Below, piece by piece: positions 6,001 through 7,595 of a stretch of 7,595 bases of DNA (position 1 is its first letter; each line of letters opens with the position of its first letter). Source of the DNA: Berkiella_A sp050252335 (GTDB lineage: Bacteria; Pseudomonadota; Gammaproteobacteria; Berkiellales; Berkiellaceae); NCBI GenBank assembly GCA_050252335.1, contig JBFWLB010000081.1, positions 1 through 7,595 of the forward strand. The letters are read 5' to 3'. Both the position numbers and the translations under genes were made by a program. The notes below the pieces were generated by a model. It did no database searches. It was not told where the DNA came from and saw only the letters and a list, made by a program, of their open reading frames with translations.

Positions 6001-7587
6001 TAATTTTAATTGATTATTGAGCTCAATGATTTTCAGTGCTTGTAGATCCTTAAGCATCTTAGTTTCAAAAGAACTTTTTTCCTTGATGTTTTGCAGTTTA
6101 ATCTGGTTGTTATTAAATAGCTCTGCAATCCTATCTGTTTCTGCCAGTATTTTTTTGTAAGAATCCAAATCTTTATTTGCAGATGTGAGTGTCTTTCTTA
6201 AAAAAGTATTTAATTTTAAATAAAAGACAAAAGGTTGTTTGAGACCATCATGTGTATAAAATTTTAAACTCGACTCCATTATTTTTAGCAATGATAAAAT
6301 AGCACCTGGGTTTTCTTTTATTTCACGTGCCATTAAACCTTTGTCAAATAAGAGCATGAATACAATATTTTGAATATCTTCTGAATTGATATTTGTGGCA
6401 TTTGATTGCAAATATTCAATTGCCGCAACAACTTGAGATTCTGGGCATGCGCCAATTTGGCTAAGAATTCTGCGCAAGTCTAATTTTTTATCAATGCTGT
6501 TAGCATGAAGCTTGATTTGAATATTATTGGGGGTTGGTTTTTTTGTATGCCTTTTTAATTCAATCTGAAAATCTTTCTGGAGTTTCTCGTCATTGATAGG
6601 ATGTAGCTTTTCTAGCGGGTTATTACCATACATTGAATAATAGTATGATGAACCGTGTTCATGGCTATATATCTCTCCAGTTCGTTGTTGAGAATATTTT
6701 AGATACTCCCAGTTTTTTTCATGAGTTGTTTCATCATATGTTGATGAATAGATTGAATTGCTTTGGGTTAAATAGTTTTGTATTTTATTTGTCAGAGTTC
6801 TATATGTTAAACATAAGCTTGCATTTCTGTACTCATTAGGATACTGAGAGGCTAATGTCTTAGCATTTTCGTGAAAATAATGCCCAGTATATTGCTTGGC
6901 TTTTTGGGTATTTCCTGTTTGGCCTGCAGCTTTTTTTAGCGCTTGGTTTTCACTAACAATTAAATCCAGATACGATAATCTGTTCATTTTAATATTTGAT
7001 TCTTTTCTCTTGAGAATATCTTGAATCTCTCGCAATCTAACATGTGTTGTACTGTTTGTTTCTGTAAAATAGTGAGATCGTACGCTGTTTTCGAATACTC
7101 TATGTCTAGCAGGGAGTTTATCTTGCTCTTCTTTCTCTAACAGATTTAAGTATTTTAGTACTGGATGAGAGATATTGGGCATATTTGCTTTTAAAATCTC
7201 AGAAAAAGTGATGTCATCATTCACTGAATATAAATTTTCTAGAACATCTGCTCTTTTTTCGAAATTTTTATTTGCAATGAGTTCCAGCACTGCAATAGCA
7301 CTGTAGAGTGCAACTTGGCGTTCACCATGCGGTAGACCATCATATTTACTACACATTTTTAAATAAAGATTTACAAAATTTTGTAAAGTTAATGCAAAAT
7401 CATGTATTTGAGTTGTATTTTGCTGATTGACAAAATCATCTGTCAGTGGCAAGGCATTCAAAAACGTTTCAAATTGCTTAATAATTTGAAGCGGTTGCTG
7501 TTTTTCAGTTTTCTTTGAAGACTTTCCATGTGCAGCGGATAGAGGGGGGGGATTAGATGCCTGCGCTTTTTTTATAAACTTTTGCAT
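1..7587 (-). CDS. Giant DUF3638/DUF3645-family P-loop protein with SecA-like motor motifs (3' partial; start possibly further upstream)
   Basis: One frame runs 2,529 codons with no stop from ATG 7587-7585 to the window edge, where it is still open, so the protein is longer than 2,529 residues. Recognisable elements are P-loop MGGGKS (1622-1627), acidic box IIDEID (1754-1759), a DUF3645-like IPY...P motif (about 1921-1937), GFTGTD (2063-2068), IIDVGA (2130-2135), AHTTGTDIK (2214-2222) and QAVMRLR (2244-2250). These match, from memory, the conserved blocks of fungal DUF3638 proteins (MGxGKxSV, DExDE, GFSGTND, IDVGA, DEAHTRGTDLK, QACMRMRKL). The set implies an ATP-driven SF2-type motor; the substrate is unknown. 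No signal peptide or clear membrane segment is seen, so it is probably cytosolic or exported by a non-Sec route. The ATG at 7587 is chosen because it is the first in-frame one, but the frame is also open through the eight bases upstream and no ribosome-binding site is visible there. The window contains no neighbouring gene, so operon context is unknown. Confidence 0.95.
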   Translation of the reverse strand, partial: MQKFIKKAQASNPPPLSAAHGKSSKKTEKQQPLQIIKQFETFLNALPLTDDFVNQQNTTQIHDFALTLQNFVNLYLKMCSKYDGLPHGERQVALYSAIAVLELIANKNFEKRADVLENLYSVNDDITFSEILKANMPNISHPVLKYLNLLEKEEQDKLPARHRVFENSVRSHYFTETNSTTHVRLREIQDILKRKESNIKMNRLSYLDLIVSENQALKKAAGQTGNTQKAKQYTGHYFHENAKTLASQYPNEYRNASLCLTYRTLTNKIQNYLTQSNSIYSSTYDETTHEKNWEYLKYSQQRTGEIYSHEHGSSYYYSMYGNNPLEKLHPINDEKLQKDFQIELKRHTKKPTPNNIQIKLHANSIDKKLDLRRILSQIGACPESQVVAAIEYLQSNATNINSEDIQNIVFMLLFDKGLMAREIKENPGAILSLLKIMESSLKFYTHDGLKQPFVFYLKLNTFLRKTLTSANKDLDSYKKILAETDRIAELFNNNQIKLQNIKEKSSFETKMLKDLQALKIIELNNQLKLKGALTQAQLTEVYQLNFSMRYAQDLVNNPFLNKEFDYALHDLKAYAISKPEMTTRQVIKDVISTLAVDFRFARAKFDFPHITSGDTSIDLINAEIIAKDLRSRPLPKEMYQNESFKELFSNEDIISQRLSYDQYTFMFENEKYRIEDGQYSFNDKFVIQKKMAKENEPAQWYQLKQAPEEYQSIQNILPSTFINKQHLIWESEQGDILVVDKATKHKKLIYSAQDKAAYLLDEYGHREKRLLSKEALTSPSDLTFLASFEDPDFIEISEDLATNAIHIHLPRYDLSFTSQLINENLYYISDNDQDLCLLKSNNISLEGYDKSIILANLPNNNGEQKPVKTLIAKFDVDKDKEQLTVTPKQYATFYHARQGHELEPASTTDAYSLALLYQLFLNKEKGHDVLKKYAHMFLGSPQELEAIATIAMAGDNKTTAVNMPSTTTQAIKILACNVIVQYLRQGHTISSMIESLKNQDSSENGTALTEEKIEMLSQYLQTFKITAQSSLREYLIIKDFIPKSMRLNRREELAIIHFVKQDKPDFYLDIQTKKKELKNLLKEYYSLVKLNTNVAAITTQTTERIDIIKAKLLKEYHFTPKIDILSDKTYDLTKRDTRLPESLGSQAGTTALIKIDDLTLNTSYEAINANYMRLFKEATSNPKKEAQLHNFLNAKLKTLIPQSKAQQSNINFDGLDQQQAEELGLPDSLISLMSTLGEIKLPEVFTPAPQISFFTLLKAMISNKNKVNEIITKYENVHKIKNNLSGHIKIINSVGNSRYINNAREAIEFALSHQSIKFDMPALQESTGKKQDIRFMSKITEKSYVQTKYSDKTSLQNLDTILERIKLNAKLNAKTKNSTERTEKVFSTNANKSDLFYQSLITESNQDYVKGKADTINTSLLQGQWFKALSPIATRNQLKHEINTVITDHKDAHKALHDTIVTLMNKGPKDPKAQLEWQLALQSKNRKELTIEDAFKYFSKGCLSDLQRKLHLEKDEAERLMQLTQQYLVEGTLQQQYQRILKLIEQLESNELSADNQKSLLNQLGLELSLRRCYDVNKYRDILLFEYLDNKIVFPKQISMLEKLLKQKGDGNYESVAIQLIMGGGKSKVLLPLLAKLRANGTNLTIIEVPGALLETNFYDLQSVSKKLDQKGNLLKFNRNIDTDSKYFYRMRQHLRSVIANKEYIVTTRESIQSIELKYIDVLTNPQEDLVEWEKQIKYLDDIVNLIQNKGDAIIDEIDLNLRTRDQLIYTVGDGQPTPQYIIESIIALYQAFAHIDHNVSGTKVNLHDVVTLKAEKPSDETIKLMLEKLRAHLVNSKQSPIALLLNKLTTSELAEVDRFLANKFTKVPDCINKMPLKSKSILAVYKEHLNRLLPTSLSRKLYENFGLSHDPKKNDMDKEIAIPYVSNNTPNESAKFQNHLLTKNYTIQTHLVQSISAHIFKTMLTDLKSRLLAEINLNTYSKQPIHRIENLFKSMLGNDIDLKSLDLSDQEKINLLHQKFKDSQKVKEFCLTEYILPHVLSNPLTLCSNDQNHVSAYRSTVGFTGTDYNYRCFHDSIRRDNTESLGTDGQTIAHLLRKERQTHILDQNNSQVLFNLLKNHSSLEDVRAIIDVGAQFKGISNRQVANKLAEFYAEKPELDIKHILYFNKDNVLCALKVGHNPEHEEPLVLGSSDNILSKLDCESSQYFSYYDQAHTTGTDIKQAPNTIGIVTVSEKVMLRDLLQAVMRLRDLKDSHHIEFAVMQSLAKEYPMIKKWDVKTILNLCLEYQAKTLMEEHLSAAFNKINNVVRHEVLNQIKTSKNIMDKMIFSDAYKEMLYQFDNASYFDKYGMPESIIETENLLKMAQEQAITLWKNCLQNAQKKIDTKVLSQISEQMNQIIAKSIKICKKHQPSPLQSNCDNQVISQIEVQNQLQNQKENEIEVKDANVKERVYKSWDKIDLATYNVGQTISLINLKQIATAYKKPNISLKSLEQIATAHKKPRNRKFDNNIQDTENFYKTFKSTPADKI
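79..180 (-). repeat. Two tandem 51-bp direct repeats encoding 17-residue units
   Basis: In sense orientation, copy 1 spans 180-130 and copy 2 spans 129-79. They match at 43 of 51 bases by eye, in frame and with no spacer. The encoded units are ISLINLKQIATAYKKPN (2470-2486) and ISLKSLEQIATAHKKPR (2487-2503), identical at 12 of 17 residues, with a shared QIATA-KKP core. Each unit looks like one amphipathic helix plus a KKP turn. No third copy is visible on either side. Confidence 0.9.
193..720 (-). other. C-terminal helical, Gln/Asn-rich tail (about residues 2290-2465)
   Basis: After the motor comes a helical segment (ILNLCLEYQAKTLMEEHL, 2281-2298, through about 2409), then a polar, Gln/Asn-dense stretch (2410-2445, including IEVQNQLQNQKENEIEV at 2427-2443) likely to be extended or coiled-coil, then RVYKSWDKIDLATY (2451-2464). 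No known domain is recognised. It leads straight into the 17-residue repeats. Confidence 0.5.
835..858 (-). other. Motif VI-like QAVMRLRD (residues 2244-2251)
   Basis: Q2244 with R2248 and R2250 reproduces the QxxxRxR spacing of QACMRMRKL in fungal DUF3638 proteins and recalls the QxxGRxGR motif VI of SF2 helicases, where the arginines act as arginine fingers on the ATP of the first motor half. Both arginines are present. It lies 24 residues after the TGTD motif. Confidence 0.75.
922..960 (-). other. Motif V-like YYDQAHTTGTDIK (residues 2210-2222)
   Basis: The segment matches the family signature with DEAHTRGTDLK, and its TGTDIK core matches the GRGTDIKL motif of SecA. The family's DEAH is DQAH here, and the Arg before GTD is Thr (T2217). 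GTD is intact. In SF2 motors this element contacts both nucleotide and substrate. Confidence 0.75.
1384..1404 (-). other. Motif III-like VGFTGTD (residues 2062-2068)
   Basis: GFTGTD corresponds to GMTGTA of SecA and GFSGTND/GFSGTP of DUF3638 relatives, the T/S-G-T element that couples nucleotide state to substrate movement in SF2 motors. The correspondence is by motif wording and order, not by alignment. Confidence 0.7.
1441..2217 (-). other. Helical insert between the two motor halves (about residues 1791-2049)
   Basis: Roughly 260 residues separate the DEID block from the GFTGTD block, far more than in compact SF2 helicases. The sequence is largely helical (for example SDETIKLMLEKLRAHL at 1819-1834) and contains the DUF3645-like IPY motif around 1921-1937. 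In SecA the substrate-binding domains are inserted between comparable motor elements; by analogy this insert could contact the substrate, but that is inference. Confidence 0.55.
1723..1830 (-). other. DUF3645-like motif (about residues 1920-1955)
   Basis: EIAIPYVSNNTPNESAKF (1920-1937) resembles the conserved fungal block with VPYRAKD, a Pro, and then a small-residue/EF pair, and sits between the acidic box and GFTGTD as in DUF3638 proteins. The match is partial: the Arg after IPY is replaced by Val, and the EF dipeptide is KF. The function of this motif is unknown. Confidence 0.6.
2311..2331 (-). other. Walker B / motif II (AIIDEID, residues 1753-1759)
   Basis: A hydrophobic strand ends in D1756-E1757-I-D1759, the DExD signature of SF2 motors, close to DEVD of SecA. 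D1756 would coordinate Mg2+ and E1757 would activate water. It lies 130 residues after the P-loop Lys. The following RDQLIYTVG segment is typical of the DUF3638 family. Both acidic residues are present, so hydrolysis should be possible. Confidence 0.85.
2589..2630. repeat. 10-bp inverted repeat with 22-base spacer, inside the CDS
   Basis: TCTTAGAGAC (2589-2598) is the exact reverse complement of GTCTCTAAGA (2621-2630). It lies about 70-110 bases downstream (sense direction) of the P-loop codons. There is no adjoining T-run and no known site matches. A function is not indicated. Confidence 0.5.
2701..2733 (-). other. Walker A / motif I (QLIMGGGKSKV, residues 1619-1629)
   Basis: The motif ends in GGGKS with the invariant Lys at 1626 and Ser at 1627, which would bind the nucleotide phosphates and Mg2+. 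The context QLIMGGGKS aligns with EMKTGEGKT of SecA and with the family's Q-x-x-MGxGKS/T pattern. The residue between the two glycines is Gly instead of the more usual Glu or Gln. The key Lys and hydroxyl residue are kept, so ATP binding should be intact. Confidence 0.85.
2848..4875 (-). other. Central helical region (about residues 905-1580), coiled-coil-like in parts
   Basis: A long Lys/Glu/Gln/Leu-rich stretch with helix-favouring sequence, including KKKELKNLLKEYYSLVK (1073-1089), RKLHLEKDEAERLMQLTQQY (1508-1527) and RILKLIEQLESNELS (1539-1553). It runs directly into the motor. No enzymatic motif is recognised. A short KLNAKLNAK duplication lies at 1366-1374. It may act as a stalk between the N-terminal domains and the ATPase; this is inferred from composition only. 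Confidence 0.5.
3464..3490 (-). repeat. Short in-frame KLNA-KLNA duplication
   Basis: Residues 1366-1374 read KLNAKLNAK, from two adjacent near-identical 12-base units. This is a minor internal duplication in the central helical region and has no evident functional meaning. Confidence 0.5.
4888..5625 (-). other. Strand-rich island (about residues 655-900), possible beta domain
   Basis: The composition shifts here from helical to alternating hydrophobic/polar stretches with turns: YTFMFENEKYRIEDGQYSF (664-682), WESEQGDILVVDKA (729-742), NAIHIHLPRYDLSF (803-816), NLYYISDNDQDLCLL (824-838) and AKFDVDKDKEQLTVTP (872-887). Spaced Trp/Tyr residues and DG/NDN-type turns suggest a beta-sandwich or partial beta-propeller, but no repeat period is clear and no family could be named. 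It is followed by an Ala/Leu/Tyr-rich helix pair (about 910-948) resembling a TPR-like unit. Confidence 0.45.
5638..7500 (-). other. N-terminal, mostly helical region (about residues 30-650), no recognised domain
   Basis: About 620 residues rich in Leu, Lys, Glu, Gln and Asn with repeating hydrophobic spacing typical of helical bundles, for example around 90-150 and 395-530. A short Tyr-rich patch (HGSSYYYSMYGNNP, 311-324) interrupts it. No catalytic motif is recognised. In fungal members of the family the region before the motor is also very long and poorly described, so this could be a scaffold or substrate-binding arm; that role is inference. Confidence 0.6.
5721..5743. repeat. Perfect 10-bp inverted repeat with 3-base loop, inside the CDS
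   Basis: CAGCATTGAT (5721-5730) pairs exactly with ATCAATGCTG (5734-5743) across an AAG loop. A second small inverted repeat (TCACC 5747-5751 with GGTGA 5755-5759) sits next to it. On either strand there is no T-run after the stem, so it is not a standard intrinsic terminator. It encodes residues around 616-623 and may be coincidental. Confidence 0.6.
7544..7551 (-). repeat. C8 homopolymer tract in the 5' coding region (G8 on the plus strand)
   Basis: Eight consecutive C in the sense strand encode Pro13-Pro15. In this A/T-rich gene it is the longest G or C run seen. Loss of one C would lead to a TGA after 31 codons of the shifted frame counted from AAT, and gain of one C to a TGA after 16, so slippage would switch the gene off near its start. 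Confidence 0.85.
7567..7573 (-). other. A7 heptamer at codons 5-7, phased as a slippery site
   Basis: The sense strand reads ATA AAA AAA GCG, so the heptamer A AAA AAA falls in the phase used by -1 ribosomal slippage, and A runs also promote polymerase slippage. A -1 shift reaches TAA four codons later, so slippage would only truncate. No downstream stimulatory hairpin was identified. The site is real; a function is speculative. Confidence 0.4.
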
Positions 7588-7595
7588 GATGGCAT

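Larger units (their letters stand above)
7498..7587 (-). other. N-terminal leader: short Pro- and Lys-rich segment (residues 1-30)
   Basis: The first 30 residues contain a basic start (MQKFIKKAQ), a PPP run at 13-15, and a Lys/Ser cluster (GKSSKKTEK at 21-29) before the first predictable helix begins around residue 31. There is no hydrophobic core, so it is not a Sec signal peptide. It looks like a flexible leader. If translation starts further upstream this would be an internal linker instead. Confidence 0.6.

Noticed and set aside
6633..6839. Plus-strand 68-codon frame
   Set aside because: Antisense shadow of the Tyr/Asn-rich N-terminal region; no family resemblance.
7572..7595. ATG at 7595 as the start codon
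   Set aside because: It is in a different frame and reaches TAA after seven codons, so it cannot start the large gene.

Overview
The window is filled by one giant protein-coding gene on the minus strand. The frame is open without a stop from the upstream edge of the window down to position 1, i.e. 2,529 codons counted from the first in-frame ATG at 7587. I translated all 126 full 60-base lines and the final partial line in this frame and found no stop and no frameshift. The 3' end of the gene lies outside the window, and the true start may too. No second gene, tRNA, rRNA, CRISPR array, insertion sequence or intergenic gap is visible. The short open frames elsewhere are shadows of this gene.

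The product is a very large soluble protein, recognisable as a DUF3638/DUF3645-type protein. That is a poorly understood family of giant P-loop proteins known from fungi and, as I recall, from intracellular bacteria such as Chlamydiae and Legionellales. In order from the N terminus it has: a short Pro/Lys-rich leader (residues 1-30); about 600 residues of mostly helical sequence; a strand-rich, Trp/Tyr-dotted island (about 655-900); another long helical, Lys/Glu/Gln-rich stretch (about 905-1580); a first motor half with a P-loop (MGGGKS, 1622-1627) and an acidic DEID box (1756-1759); a roughly 300-residue helical insert carrying a DUF3645-like IPY...P motif; a second motor half with GFTGTD, IIDVGA, AHTTGTDIK and QAVMRLR motifs; and a helical, Gln/Asn-rich C-terminal tail ending in two tandem 17-residue repeats. 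The motif order and wording recall the SF2 motor of SecA (TGEGKT, DEVD, GMTGTA, GRGTDI and a QxxGRxGR-like arginine motif), so ATP-driven remodelling or translocation is the best guess. The substrate is unknown.

The DNA is A/T-rich (about one third G+C by eye), with AAA/CAA/ATT-type codon preference, a 7.6-kb intron-free frame and a fungal/intracellular-bacterial protein family. This suggests an AT-rich, possibly host-associated bacterium, with Legionellales-like gammaproteobacteria or Chlamydiae-like lineages as plausible sources. This assignment is an inference.

The most interesting points are the SecA-like motor signature inside a giant uncharacterised protein; a C8 homopolymer and an A7 slippery heptamer within the first 15 codons that could switch expression on and off; and a recent-looking 51-bp tandem duplication in the C-terminal tail.
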